Part shown: one piece after another, positions 36,633 through 47,893 of the stretch
How positions within the stretch are numbered: the stretch's first letter is position 1
Layout: each line of letters starts with the position of its first letter
NCBI GenBank assembly: GCA_037447655.1
Contig: JBBHKE010001784.1
Coordinates: 1 to 64,000 of the forward strand
DNA length: 64,000 bases
Direction of reading: 5' to 3'
Source of the DNA: Zygnema cylindricum
Taxonomy: Eukaryota; Streptophyta; Zygnematophyceae; Zygnematales; Zygnemataceae
Notes under the pieces: model-generated
What the model saw: only the letters and a program-made list of their open reading frames with translations
Told to the model about the DNA's origin: nothing
The model's database searches: none
Made by a program: the position numbers and the translations under genes

Positions 36633-36950
36633 TACACCGCGAATCGTAATTAGAGTAAAGAAAAAATTAGAGTAAAAAAGATAAAAAAATAATTAGAGTT
36701 ATGAACTCTAGTTTGTGTGATAGAACTTTTTCAAAAAGGAATTTACTCTAATTTATTTAAGTATTTTAATTTGACGCGCTGAATATCTCAACTGTAAATT
36801 ATGTATTCGTACAGAATCTGACAAAACGTACAGTTTATTGTCACTATGACGTTTGCACTACGCGGTTTGTTAAAACGCAGTTACATGATAGCGGCCTGTA
36901 TAAAATCATTATTTGTACTTTTTTACTAAATAAAGTACAATTTTGCACGG
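36633..36950. mobile_element. Second, truncated T1 copy in tandem
   Basis: Begins with the same left end three bases after the previous element and repeats about 315 bases of its left half, including the GACGTTTG-ACTACGCGG block. It then diverges near 36950 without a right terminus. Confidence 0.8.
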
Positions 36951-38442
36951 TCAGACACCGACAGATACGCAGTTGAGATTTTGTACTTTTCAAAACTTTC
37001 ATTATTCCCGGCCGGCTCAACAGGATCCTACGTGGTACCAATCGAAATCCAACACGTAAGCATTTTTTGCCTCGCTGACACGACCTGATGGAAAGGGTGC
37101 CAGTGAACGTGACCGTACGATTACTGAGAACGCCTGATGGAAGGTTACCCTGATTACTCGTAACATGATACAGGTCCAATACGACAATTTTTGGTCTCGA
37201 TATACTCAGGCAGCACATGTGTACCTGACACGTGGAGCACACCAGTGTGTCATCGACTTCACGATCGGTTGGATTTGCAATATTTTGCGTATCTTTGACA
37301 AGCTTGAAATATTCTGCCAAACTTGGTCGTACTGTAATGTGTTTCTGCAATCGGACGGCCACACATTTTGTACCGGTACTGAAGAGAATCGAATATCGAA
37401 ATCGATAGAAACCGAGGAAAAAATATCGCGCTTTTGGGCAAAATTCATACCCCGTATCGCGTATGTTGAGATAGTCCAAGATGTGTATCGCTATGGCACA
37501 ACCGATTTTACGCTTTTTCAAAGGAGAAAAATTCGGTTTCATTTCGTTAATGATAATATCGCCATATCGAATCGACCTAGATTTTTCCGATACGGAAAAT
37601 CGGAAATCGACAGGTTCAAATTAATCACGCCTTCCGACATTTTAATTTCCATTAGAGACAAGAAACAAAAAAAAAGCCAAAAATAAATAAATAAAAAATG
37701 GTACAGCACCGCAAATATTTTGGGGAAGACAAAAACCAGGACACCATTCCCATAGATAAAAGTCACTTCCAAGAAAAATAAGACCCACGGGAAAATCAAA
37801 TTTATCAATAAAATAAAGTCGGTTTCAACATAAATCAATGTTAATTTCACATCAAAACTTTATTTTGGCCACCTGGTTTGTCAAAACCTGCCTCTCTAGA
37901 AACCAAGAATCCCAACATCCCCCTTTTCCCCAATTTGTTTTTTCCCAAAATTTCTTTCCCCCTACTTAAATTTCCAGTTGTTAAGGAAAGGGGAAAAACA
38001 AGGAAATTCCTCCAAAACACCCCTTTATACACCTTTCTATTTTTCCTGCTGTCCTTTAAAACGTTGAGAGTGTGCGTTTTTTGCACTTCACAATCGGGCG
38101 ATCCAATGTTGCACTTCTTTTAATTCAACAAATGGTAAAAATAGACAAAATAAATTAAAAAATAAATAAAAAATGTGTCTTTCGAAGGGAACCATTTGCC
38201 CCCTTTTTGCCCGAATGGAAATACGGTTTCCTTAAAATCCGGGCCGGTGGTTGAAGGCCCCGCAAACGACAGGACAATGTTCAGCCAACCAGAAGGCGCC
38301 ACGTGTCCTGCGCTCCAAGCTCGACAAAGCCGACTCCTGCCAAGCCACGTGACACGTGTCCCCTATCAGCACACAAAACACCCTGTACACGCACCAAAAT
38401 CCAAATACACCATTTCCGTACTCCTCACTCCCTTAACTCTCC
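36951..38442. other. Intergenic DNA with long chance frames
   Basis: A 232-codon minus frame (36844-37542) overlaps a 173-codon plus frame here. Neither shows a domain or consistent codon use, and the minus frame starts inside a repeat. I treat both as non-coding. Confidence 0.5.
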
Positions 38443-38860
38443 CCCCCCCCCCCCCCCCCCCTCCCTCTCCTTCACCCTCTCCCTCCCTCCTCTCCCCCCC
38501 TCCCTCTCTCCCCCCCGGGTGTACGGCCAGAGCCTCCCTCCCTCCCTCCCCGCCCCCCCCCCCCCCCCCCGCTCATCGCTCCATGTCGCCCTTGCCCGGC
38601 GGCCACATGACTCCCGCCACGTATTCCGCTGGCGCGGCGACCAGTGGCAGGCAGTCGTCGCACGTGCCGCTGCCGACGAGCGCCGCGGCCGTCGTCAGGA
38701 CGAAGAAGCCGCCGCAGACCACCTGGTAGGGGAGGTTCGCGTCCCACATCGGGGGGGGGGGGGGGAGGGAGAGGGAGGGAGAGGGAAGGGGGGGGAGGGG
38801 GAGGGAGAGGGGGGAGAGGGGGGAGAGGGGGGAGAGGAAGTTGGATGAAGTGGAGGAAGA
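38443..38860. repeat. C-tract / G-tract island
   Basis: A run of about 20 C and CCCTCC words (38443-38516), a second C run (38549-38570), then a GC-rich core, then G and GGGAGG runs (38751-38860). The left C-rich arm and right G-rich arm are roughly complementary, so the island could form a long hairpin, G-quadruplex or i-motif. Long open frames reported across it are homopolymer artefacts. Confidence 0.8.
38573..38749 (-). CDS. Possible 58-residue membrane mini-protein or exon
   Basis: Minus-strand ATG at 38749 to TGA at 38573. It encodes MWDANLPYQVVCGGFFVLTT..., with a hydrophobic stretch (about residues 9-27) that could span a membrane, a CDDC cysteine pair, and a short polar tail. Almost every codon ends in G or C (exceptions include CCA, GAA, GGA and CGA), which is the pattern of a GC3-biased coding exon rather than of the flanking homopolymers. 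I do not recognise the family. It may be a complete small gene or one exon of a larger one; no promoter or splice sites were assigned. The other five frames across this core give basic, Arg/Pro-rich nonsense. Confidence 0.45.
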   Translation of the reverse strand: MWDANLPYQVVCGGFFVLTTAAALVGSGTCDDCLPLVAAPAEYVAGVMWPPGKGDMER

Positions 38861-39237
38861 GGAGGAAGTTGGGAGTGGTATGGAAGGGGAAGGGAACGGG
38901 AGGGAGGCGAGGAGGGAGAGGATCGGTGAGTGTCGGCGGGGGAGCTTGAGGTTTGTAGGCGGAGGCGGATTTATTTCGACCGAGGGGATGACGGATGTGG
39001 GAAAGACGGTGACGTCATCCTATGCTGTAGAGTGTGGAAACGCTGTGTATGCGCTGTATTCTGTTGCCGCTTGTTATACGCGTATTATACGTGTGCGCGC
39101 ACGATACGCGTATCTATGGGATGGCCGCATACGACAAAGCGCTTCACACCTTGTCGCACTCGGCAACAGTGCGTCAGAATATGTGTCAGACATCTCCCGC
39201 GGATCAGCCGACCTTCCGTCCGTAATGCCGTATCGAC

Positions 39238-39780
39238 TACACCGCCAATCGCTATTAGCGTTGTGTACGCTAATCCCGTCCCGCTTTTTTTTTGTTTTAT
39301 TCTCAAATAGCGTAGTTTATTCTATTTTTTTCTTTATTCTATTTAGGGTTATATTCAGTACGTTGTCTCTTAAATAGAGTGGTGTACGGTCAGTGTCAGA
39401 CCGTACATAAATGTACCTTTTTAAGTTAAAAATTACAATAATTTAGTTTTAGTAATCGCGGACACATGAGAATGTGCGTTCTAAAAAGGAAAAAAACCAG
39501 GTCGTAAAAAATCCCGCTCGCACATATTCGTCCGACAGCCGCGTTTCGACCGTGTGAATGTACGATTTGTGTACGATTTGTCATATTTTGTACGGAAACT
39601 TATATTAGTGTAAGCATGTTTGCGACCGACATTTGTTTTTTCAAAGATCCAAATTACCATAATCAAACAATTAGAATGTATGATTTTTTCCAAAATTTTC
39701 AAATTCTTAAATAGCGTACACCACGGTAATTATTTGTATACGCTAATGAAACCTACACGCTAATAGCGATTGGCGGTGTA
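39238..39780. mobile_element. T1-family element, 543 bp
   Basis: Left end TACACCGCCAATCGCTATTAGCGT (39238), right end CGCTAATAGCGATTGGCGGTGTA (39780). The interior (CCCGTCCCGCTTTTTTT, then TATTCTATTTAGGGTTAT) is shared with the truncated copy at 41335-41849. Confidence 0.9.
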
Positions 39781-40353
39781 ACTGATCGGCATGTTGCCGT
39801 ACGGTACGGAAAGACAATACTACTGAGAGGTGTCGCAAAAATTCAAAATAGTGTGTCTCGTAGCGAGCACGGTTGTTTCTGGGCGGGCGAGCCGTGCGCG
39901 CGGGCGTCCTTGGCGAGGACTGCCCTCGCCTGCCAGCCGCAGGGTCGCGTCGGACGACACAGGAGTCCCAACCGCCACGCGACAGCAGAGCCGGTCAACG
40001 ACCAATGCCGTACAAGATGCCTGCGCCAGGTGTACAATAATGTTCGGCGCAAATATCGTTGGCGACTTCATGCAAGGCGTACAGTACAGTATTGTACCGT
40101 ATTGTACTTTGCGGAGGTCACTAAGGGTGACGTTCCTGAACATGTCGGACGGAAAAAAGTACAGCGTCTCGTGAGTACGATGTGCCGCGGACAAGGTTTC
40201 CGCGAAATCCAAAAGTATCGGCACGCTTATACTCTGGCTGGCCCAGTGGCCCTTGAATATGCAACATTGCTGTCAATTCCACTCATGTTTTCGTCAATGT
40301 AGTTCTTTAAACGGTTGAAATACGGCCACGTCATTTTATACTGGATTGAGTTA
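39781..40353. other. GC-rich intergenic patch
   Basis: About 39850-40030 is GC-rich and open in several frames, but without a recognisable domain or a consistent third-position bias. A GTACAGTACAGTATTGTACCGTATTGTAC palindromic cluster lies at about 40080-40110. Confidence 0.35.
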
Positions 40354-41131
40354 GGGTGCGTCTCCATGTGCCTAAGTAAGGGTTTTTTTCTGTCGTTTTC
40401 TTATAAAACTTAGAGCCGTACCGCGTAAGTTTCAACCGTACAAAAAAAATAAAAAATGAGAAGTACATTTTGCGTCATCATCGAATTTAAGATGTACTAC
40501 TTATTGTCGTTTTGTGTTCTTCGACCCACGGCCACGCCAAAAAACGACATTTTCAAACTTTTCTTTAAAACACAGGGAAGATGTGTTTTAAAACAAAGAT
40601 TTTTCAAAAAACAAATAAAAACACGTAGTCGCACGTGTAAGAAATTTCCAGGAAATTTCAAAAGAATTCAAGCGACGACGCAAAGTGCACGATCCGCTAT
40701 GTTTTGTCGGTTTGCGTTCAGGTACGACAAATCAAAGTACACAATTTGTTTGGTTTTGTCCGTTTGCGCCTGGTACGGATTTTATTTCGCCAGGGGTCTC
40801 AAGATCCGATGCCATTTCACGTCGCGCGGACAAGAGACGCAAAGGCAAAGTGCATCTTCCTCAACCGTGAAACGGCACAGGCTGGATGGCGGTACGTCTA
40901 CAATGTCACGAAAACTCATGCGACGTCACAACCTGCTACAAAAAATAGCGTGCGTCATCATAGATTGTAGACGTTGACAACCGTCACGGGCATTGTCAGC
41001 GTATACAATCGTCACACGCTTAAGTAACTATGTCGTTGTTACACATAGGGACACCCGAAATCCGGGTCCGCCGGATCTGCGCTAAAAAACAAACTTTTTT
41101 CTCTAAGTTTCAAGTACATGGAGACGCACCC
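40354..41131. mobile_element. Tourist/Harbinger-like element, 778 bp, TTA target duplication
   Basis: Terminal inverted repeats GGGTGCGTCTCCATGT (40354) and ACATGGAGACGCACCC (41131) are perfect over 16 bases and are flanked on both sides by TTA (40351-40353, 41132-41134). A three-base TWA duplication and GGG-starting ends are diagnostic of PIF/Harbinger and its Tourist MITEs. No transposase is encoded, so it is non-autonomous. Confidence 0.92.
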
Positions 41132-41334
41132 TTAGATTATGCTAATATAAACTCTACATTAATAATTATCCCGATTGTAACCATTTTTCATTTTTTTGCC
41201 GACCGAATCACTGTTTTGTCGAACGTGGCATTCTTCCAATCGGTGGTATTTTTTCATTTTTTATTTTGAAATAAAAGTTTGATGCTCCGCATTGCGTCAT
41301 GGAACTTCAAACTTCTACACTATATTTGTCACAT

Positions 41335-41849
41335 ACCTGCTAATTCTGTCCCGCTTTTTTTTATTATTCTCCATTAGTGTAGTTCATTCTATTTTTTTCT
41401 TTATTCTATTTAGGGTTATTTCTAGTACGTTGTCTCTTAAATAGAGTGGTGTAAGGTCAGTGTCACACCGTACATAAATGTACCTTTTTAAGTTAAAAAG
41501 TACAATAAATTAGTTTTAGTAACCGCGGACGCACGAGAATGTGCGTTATAAAAAGGAAAAAAAATTAGGTCGTAAAAAATCCCGCTCGCACATATTCGTC
41601 CGACAGCCGCGTTTCGACCATGTGAATGTACGATTTGTGTACGATTTGTCAGATTTTGTACGGAGACCTATATTAGTGTAAGCATGTTTGCCACCGACAT
41701 TTATTTTTTCAAAGATCCAAATTACCATAACCAAACAATTAGAATGTATGATTTTTTCCAAAATTTCCAAATTCTTAAATAGCGTACACCACGGTAATTA
41801 TTTTTATACGTAAAAAAAAACTTACACGCTAATAACGATTGGCGGTGTA
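41335..41849. mobile_element. T1-family element, left end lost
   Basis: Right end CGCTAATAACGATTGGCGGTGTA at 41849. About 500 bases match 39270-39780, including CCCGTCC/CTGTCCCGC, TAAATAGAGTGGTGTA and the CGACAGCCGCGTTTCGACC block. The left terminal repeat is missing. Confidence 0.85.
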
Positions 41850-41911
41850 CTATACTGTCCTGCACAATAATGTACTGTGCTTATCCTAAAATAGTATAAT
41901 AGTAAAAATAC

Positions 41912-42797
41912 TAGTGTTGTGTATCGGTAAAAAATTTGTCGCGATAATACCAATACCGATAGTTATCGGTTATCGAACGGTCAACGGTCCCGATATATTT
42001 GTACTTTCTGTACTTTCTGTCCGTAGTGCTTTCTGTCCGGTAAACTGAATGGTAAATTTACGAGAAATGTACGGTTTTTTACGGGAAATGTACGAAATTT
42101 GACAAAAAAATACGTTGCACTTTGTAGTACTTTTTGGGCGGTTAACTGAACATAAATTTTACGGGAACGTACGGAATTGTACCGATAAACTGATTATCAT
42201 GGAACGGTAAAAAGACGGCGTACACAAAGTACAACGGATGCAAAATAACATTATGCGCGCCGCCGGAATTGAACGGACGACATTCAATGAGAAAGTACGA
42301 GCGGACGGTTAGCGTGAGCGCTGGCATCTCGGAATGGCTTTTTTGGCGGCTTTTGCCAAAAAAGCCGACGGATTGACACGTGGCAGGTTTCCAGTGGATC
42401 CCAAAAAATAAAGGAATAAAGCCACGGCGTCGGATGTGAAAGGTACATCGTTTTAACTGGAGCCGTACTACAGTCGTACACATCTTATGTCGGCTACTGT
42501 ACTTTCGGCTTGTACAAATGATCTGATTGGTATGTACCTCAAGGGTTGTGAGTAGGGCGCGTCGGGGGGGTAAGACGTACAGTTGAGTGTACATGCCGTA
42601 CATTTATCTGTACGGCTAGTACAGTTATTGCCGATAGTTATCGTTATCGACATTATTGCCGATAAGTAGCCGATATTATCGGTTACTTATCGGCGATAAG
42701 ACCGATAGCGATATATCGGACTAATATATCGATTATCGGGTCCCCAAAAAATGGCCCATATCGGTTATCGGCAAATCCTTACCGATACACAACACTA
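41912..42797. mobile_element. hAT-like element, 886 bp, exact 8-bp target duplication
   Basis: Ends TAGTGTTGTGTATCGGTAA (41912) and the exact reverse complement ending CAACACTA (42797). The flanking eight bases AAAAATAC occur at 41904-41911 and 42798-42805 without mismatch. An 8-bp duplication with TAGTGTTG-type ends indicates a hAT element. Inside are repeated CGATA/TATCGG words near both ends and no transposase frame, so it is non-autonomous. Confidence 0.93.
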
Positions 42798-42842
42798 AAA
42801 AATACCTCCAAATATAAGCTCGTACACTGTTGTCGGTACTAA

Positions 42843-43538
42843 GGGCGTGTCCCCATGTGTTCAAGTAAGGGTTTTTTTCCGTCGTTTACACAGAAAATGG
42901 GACTTCCTACTTAAAAATATTACGCCGTACGAAAAATGGGCAAAAACTCAAATACATTTTGCGTCATCTTGGAACTTGAAAGGTACGGCGATTTGGCAGT
43001 ATTATCATCACGACCCACTTCCAGCTCATCTTCACACTTGCAATGAAATCAAATCGCGACCTGCTTTTAATCAAAATACTACCCTATTGACGAATAGAAA
43101 TCTTGGGTTGCACGCGTCAAAAGTTTTCATTTGTTTTTTTGCAGTTGGGAGAATACACGAAAAAAAAATTGTTTGTCCGTTTGCTTATGTTGTCCACTTG
43201 TGGGCGTCTACAATTGTCATTTTGTAGACGTAGGCTATTGCTTATGTCGTTCACGTGTGAGCGTCAACAAATGACAGTTGGCGTCGACAATTGTCCCAGT
43301 ATGTCAGGAGCTCTTTGCGGCGTACAAATGTCCGCAGTTTGTTCCGAGACCGTTGGCGTCTACAAATGTCAACAGTTTGGGTTTCGCCAAGTATTGGCGA
43401 CGTGTACAGGTGCCACACATTCAAAATAACGAACGCGCAAGTAACGATTCACATAGGCACACTTTGAAAAGTACACCGTAAAATCAGCGCTAAATTCCAA
43501 AAAACGTTTCAAAATATCGGTTACATGGGGACACGCCC
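42843..43538. mobile_element. Tourist/Harbinger-like element, 696 bp, TAA target duplication
   Basis: Perfect 16-base ends GGGCGTGTCCCCATGT and ACATGGGGACACGCCC, flanked by TAA at 42840-42842 and 43539-43541. It shares GGGTTTTTTTCCGTCGTTT and AAAATGGGACTT blocks with the copy at 46639. No coding capacity. Confidence 0.93.
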
Positions 43539-44601
43539 TAACTGTCGAATACTTTGAGAAAGTACAGTAAATCCGCGCCACGCTGCAACATTCTTGGCCG
43601 TCGTAGACGCGCATGCTTGTCGCGATTCTGTGAGGAAACGGATGCGATGAAATGACTGTCGCCGCGAAGGTGCGCCTTGTCACGCAGATCTCGCAAGATG
43701 CGCCCCGCGTATATCATTAATATGATCAGTAATCGGACTGGCCGAGATTCGAGCTTGGGCTTTGTCGTGGAATGCGGTTGACATTGCAGTAATGGCAACA
43801 AAAGAAGCCGTATAGTGGGAGATAAAGAGTGTACAGAAACTGATGAATCGTCGAAGCTTCCATGAGACAGCAGCTCGATTACAGGAGCGGACAGCCGAAT
43901 GAATTTTGCTCGATTTATCTCTGTTTGGTGCTGTTAATTTTCTATTCATTTTTCAAATGTAATGATTGGACTGTTTGCAATCATTGCGATTCTTTGCTCT
44001 CGGCTGTGGGCATTTTATTTAATCGGTGAATTCCGAACTCGTAATCGGAAAATCAACATTTCTGATAGCTGCATCGTGTCAGGCAATCATTGCCGGCTGT
44101 TTTGATGCAACTTTCTGCTCCATCCAAGCTCGTCGTTCATTTTTCATTTTCGCGCAATAGGTGTTTTACTTTGCATTAACACGGATACAAACCAGCGTCA
44201 CATATTATGTATTTTAACGGTATAAGTTAAATGCGGTTCTAGGTAACAATTACAGTGGTGTCGTGTATCGGGTCAAACCTGATCGCGATAAGGGGGTCCC
44301 AGTATATCGCTCCGTAGCCAACAAACTTTTTATCGCCGTTGATAGCCTGCCTATTCCCACCGGAAAAAAAAATCACTTCCGCAACAGACGGACGTTCGAA
44401 TAATGTACGGCTTTTCGAGCACCGACATTGTAGATTTCGGAAGTTCTCGGAAAACCGTACAAACGACCTTCCTCAAAATATTGCCGCATATAGAAGTAGG
44501 GTAAAAGTTGCGTCTTTCTGTGAAACAGGTCAACGGTAACCCGAAAAGCTGACGTAGCAAAAACAACATGCGAACGGCTATTTCGTTGTTTTCGCGCGTA
44601 C
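43539..44601. other. Intergenic DNA
   Basis: No gene recognised. A degraded hAT-like end (GGTGTCGTGTATCGGGTCAA) lies near 44254 without a partner. Confidence 0.4.
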
Positions 44602-45143
44602 TACACCGCGAATCGTTATTAGTGTCAAAGTTTAAATAGTGTTGAAGAAAATTTACCGTAATTGATGCTAATTAAGAATTTGAAACTTTTAAAAAAAAAA
44701 GTGTATTCTAATTTCGGCGTTTATGCTAATTTGGGAACGGCAAAAATGGAATATTCGCCGTACGATTATATACACTAATACATGTATCCGTACAAAATAT
44801 TAGAAATCGTATGCCGTCGCGAATTTAAAATATCCGTACATGCTATACTAATTTACGTGTCAGACTAATCCCGTTTTTTTAGCGCACGTTCCTATGCGTG
44901 CGCGTCTGATTTAATTCATTTTTTGTAAATTTTCACTTGAAAAGGTACAGTTGTGTACGGTATGACATCGACCTTATACCACACTATTTATATTTTATTG
45001 TACTTTCGGGCTTTATTTTTTTTGTACGGTACCTTAATTAACGTGAAAGAAAAATTAAAATCATGTATCCTATTTGAAAAAAAAAATCAAAATTTTAAAA
45101 ACCCAAATTAGTGACTTTGACACTAATAACGATTCGCGGTGTA
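44602..45143. mobile_element. T1-family element, 542 bp, possible 6-bp target duplication
   Basis: Ends TACACCGCGAATCGTTATTAGTGTC (44602) and GACACTAATAACGATTCGCGGTGTA (45143) are perfect reverse complements over 25 bases. GCGTAC flanks both sides (44596-44601 and 45144-45149). AT-rich non-coding interior. Confidence 0.9.
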
Positions 45144-45239
45144 GCGTACGCTCTCCACCTACCGTACACTCTCTCCCACTTCCACCATCACGCTCCCTCA
45201 CACTCCATGTCTCACGTTGAACACTGTCTGATAACTACA

Positions 45240-45577
45240 ACGTCACGGTCAACATTACGATGTCACGTCATGTCGCGGGAGTTGTGACACCATTTGTCAT
45301 TGTAGACGTGTACATCCGTCGTTAGTTTTTGAGACGTCAATAATTGCCGCTTGTATTGTAGACGTTTACAACCGTCGTAGTTATTGCGTACGTCATCATG
45401 CATAGTAAGTTTCGTAGTCGTTTCCAACCGTCGCAAGTTGTACCCACATCTACACCCGTCACATTCCAAAGTTCCGATTTCATTTTCGCACATAGGGACG
45501 CTTTTCAAAGTAGTACGGAACAATTCACTACAGTCCAAAATACTTTTTCAAAGTATCGCCTACATGGGGACGTACCC
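45240..45577. mobile_element. Tourist-like element, right half only
   Basis: Right end TACATGGGGACGTACCC at 45577, followed by TTA. It shares the GTAGACGT..CAACCGTCG blocks of 47345-47605. The left terminus is missing, so the left border is approximate. Confidence 0.7.
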
Positions 45578-45580
45578 TTA

Positions 45581-46638
45581 ATGATTTGATAAATTTTTGG
45601 ACGAAGCCGTACACATTTTATACGTTTGACACGCTTGGATGAGGTTTCGGATCTTGTTGTAGGACGCGGCGCACCGCGGAGAGCACTTCCATCAATGCAA
45701 GTTGATGCCGGCACCGGATATCGATACGACGTCACAAACAGGCATTACTAAAATTTCTCAAAAAAAAAAAAAACGTTTTCGTCAGCCGTTTTAGGAAAGC
45801 GTGGGGAAATTATGTAATGGAAAACTCGGGCCTTGAGGAAAGATCCAGTCAAACTGTCAAAGTATTTCATAACAGTTCCTGTTTTCGTACACATAAATTA
45901 TCCCGACAAAGCGCACGTGTGAAACGAGACCGGACTTGGCGACTGAAGCAAAGTTCAGGAATGTTACAGAATTGATTTTGTACGAAAACCATACTATTTT
46001 GTGACGAGTACAAAGAGGCAATTCAGTATGGACTTTCAAACAAGATCGACACCGTTCAATATTTTGAGGACGGCTCCAGATGTCGTAAAACTAATGGTGT
46101 AAGTATCGACAAGATTGCCGTCATCAAATGCCACGTGAACGACATGACAGGACAAAAGTACAAAGGAATGGATAACGTATACAGAATTATGTAACGACTG
46201 TACTACAGGCGCAAACGTCAGCAGGTCCTAACCTGTTCACAGACCGTACAAATGTGTAAAGCTTCCGTACATAATGATACGTGGCAAAGGACGCAAGGAT
46301 CCCGGAAAAATGGATGCAACAAGAATGTCAAACGTAGAAGGGAAGGGGACTGAGCTACAAGACCCACCTGCTATGATGGCGTCCTTCAGGCAAGTCAAAT
46401 TTCATGATTGGATGATCAACACGGTTGCACCGGAACACATGTGCTTCAAGAGATAGTGGTTCTCCAGTTTTTCCACCATCTCCCCTGCTCGCATCTGTGT
46501 AGAGATAACAATTGAGCAAAACGTGCCATTCAATGCCAAAATGTTGTTAGAATCAAATATGTAATCGGCCCTTGCGCGACTGACGCTCAGCCGTCTCGTT
46601 TGGTTTTAGTTTAATTGTGTGTTTTCGTTCGCGTCTTA
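45581..46638. other. Intergenic DNA
   Basis: No gene recognised. Frames of 60-76 codons are scattered on both strands without domains. Confidence 0.4.
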
Positions 46639-47605
46639 GGCGGGTTGCCCATATAAAAAAGAAAGGGTTTTTTTCCGTCGTTTTCACAGAAAATGGGACT
46701 TGCAACGAGAAAACCTTACGCCGTACGAAAAATGGGCAAGAACCAAAGTACATTTTGCTTCATCTTGGAAATTTAAAAGTACTCCAATCTGGCGTTACTA
46801 TCTTTTCGACCCACTTCCAAGTCCCGCCAGCTCATCTTCATACTTGTACTGAAATCACCTCGCAAGGTGATTTAATAAAAGTATTAGCCAATTGACGAAT
46901 AGGAAAACGGTATTGCACGCATAAAACGTCTTCGAAATTTTTTGCACGAGGGAGAGTACACGCTATTTTTTTCCCTGTTCGTCACGCGCGTGTACGTACC
47001 AAAATGACAAGCATGTACGGAAAAAAAATCGTTAGGGTCTAGGACCTCCACTTTCATTCATAGGTTCTTTTGCAAAAGTTTACGTCGTCCTCATCTCTCG
47101 CGCTCTTTCTCACTCTACCGCTCCTCTTTCTCTCTTCTCTCAATGAAATGCAACAATAACAATATCAAATAAAAAATATATATTTTTTCTTTTTTTTGAA
47201 TGTTTTGGGTCTTAGTTTGATGGCATATCGAATGATAAAAGATAAGAAAAAGAAATCGGGAAGCCATGGCGAAAATTTTACAACCTCATGACTTCAAAAA
47301 GTAGCATGAATTCACAATGTCACAAAACCCTAAACATCTACATTGTCACAAAAAAATTAACGTCTACAATCGTCGCCGTTTTTGTAGACGTCATCATTTT
47401 TAGGAAGTTTCGTAGTCGCCTATATTTTGTTTCATGGTCCGTTGCACATTAAGTAGACGTCTACAACTGTTACACATTTACAATAACGAAGGCCCTAGTA
47501 ACCATTTCGTTCTTAGGCATAGGAACACTTTGAAAATAACACCATAAAATCTGCACTAAAATCTAAAGTAACATTGCAAAGTTTTGGTTACATGGGCACA
47601 CCTCC
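46639..47605. mobile_element. Tourist/Harbinger-like element, 967 bp, TTA target duplication
   Basis: Left end GGCGGGTTGCCCATAT, right end ACATGGGCACACCTCC, imperfectly paired and flanked by TTA at 46636-46638 and 47606-47608. The interior shares AAAATGGGACTTGCAACGAG and the GTAGACGTCTACAA motifs with 42843-43538 and 62105-63057. Confidence 0.88.
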
Positions 47606-47893
47606 TTAGTTGCATAGCCGATTCTTGGTCTCGCGTAAATTTTATGTGGCGACGGTCGAGTCAAAGGAACACGTTTGAAATGAACGTTTAAACAATACTT
47701 TTGATAAAATGATGTTTCCCGTCTAGACATAATTTATTTATAGACACTTCTTGCGCATTTTATGTACGGTTTTGTTTAGTTTAAAGTAGTTACGTTACGT
47801 TTGGTGAGCTTTTATATTGAAGCGTAGCGAGAGAGAGTGAGAGAGAGAGGTATCTTTTTTTGAAGAAAGTTTCCCATGGAATATACTCGATTT

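Noticed and set aside
36844-37542. 232-codon minus-strand frame overlapping a 173-codon plus-strand frame
   Set aside because: It begins inside a T1 repeat, has no recognisable domain, and the two overlapping frames are equally open, which points to low stop density rather than coding.
38120-39377. Several 100-184 codon frames across the C/G-tract island
   Set aside because: They are Pro-, Gly- or Arg-rich readings of homopolymers. Only the 58-codon minus frame in the core shows coding-like third positions.
39481-39702. 73-codon minus frame also present as 74 codons at 41546-41770
   Set aside because: The similarity is explained by both lying in copies of the same T1 element. The frame has no coding features and is absent from other T1 copies.
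44252-44345. Complete hAT element starting at a TCGTGTATCGGGTCAA-type end
   Set aside because: No matching right end was found within 2 kb; at most a broken end.
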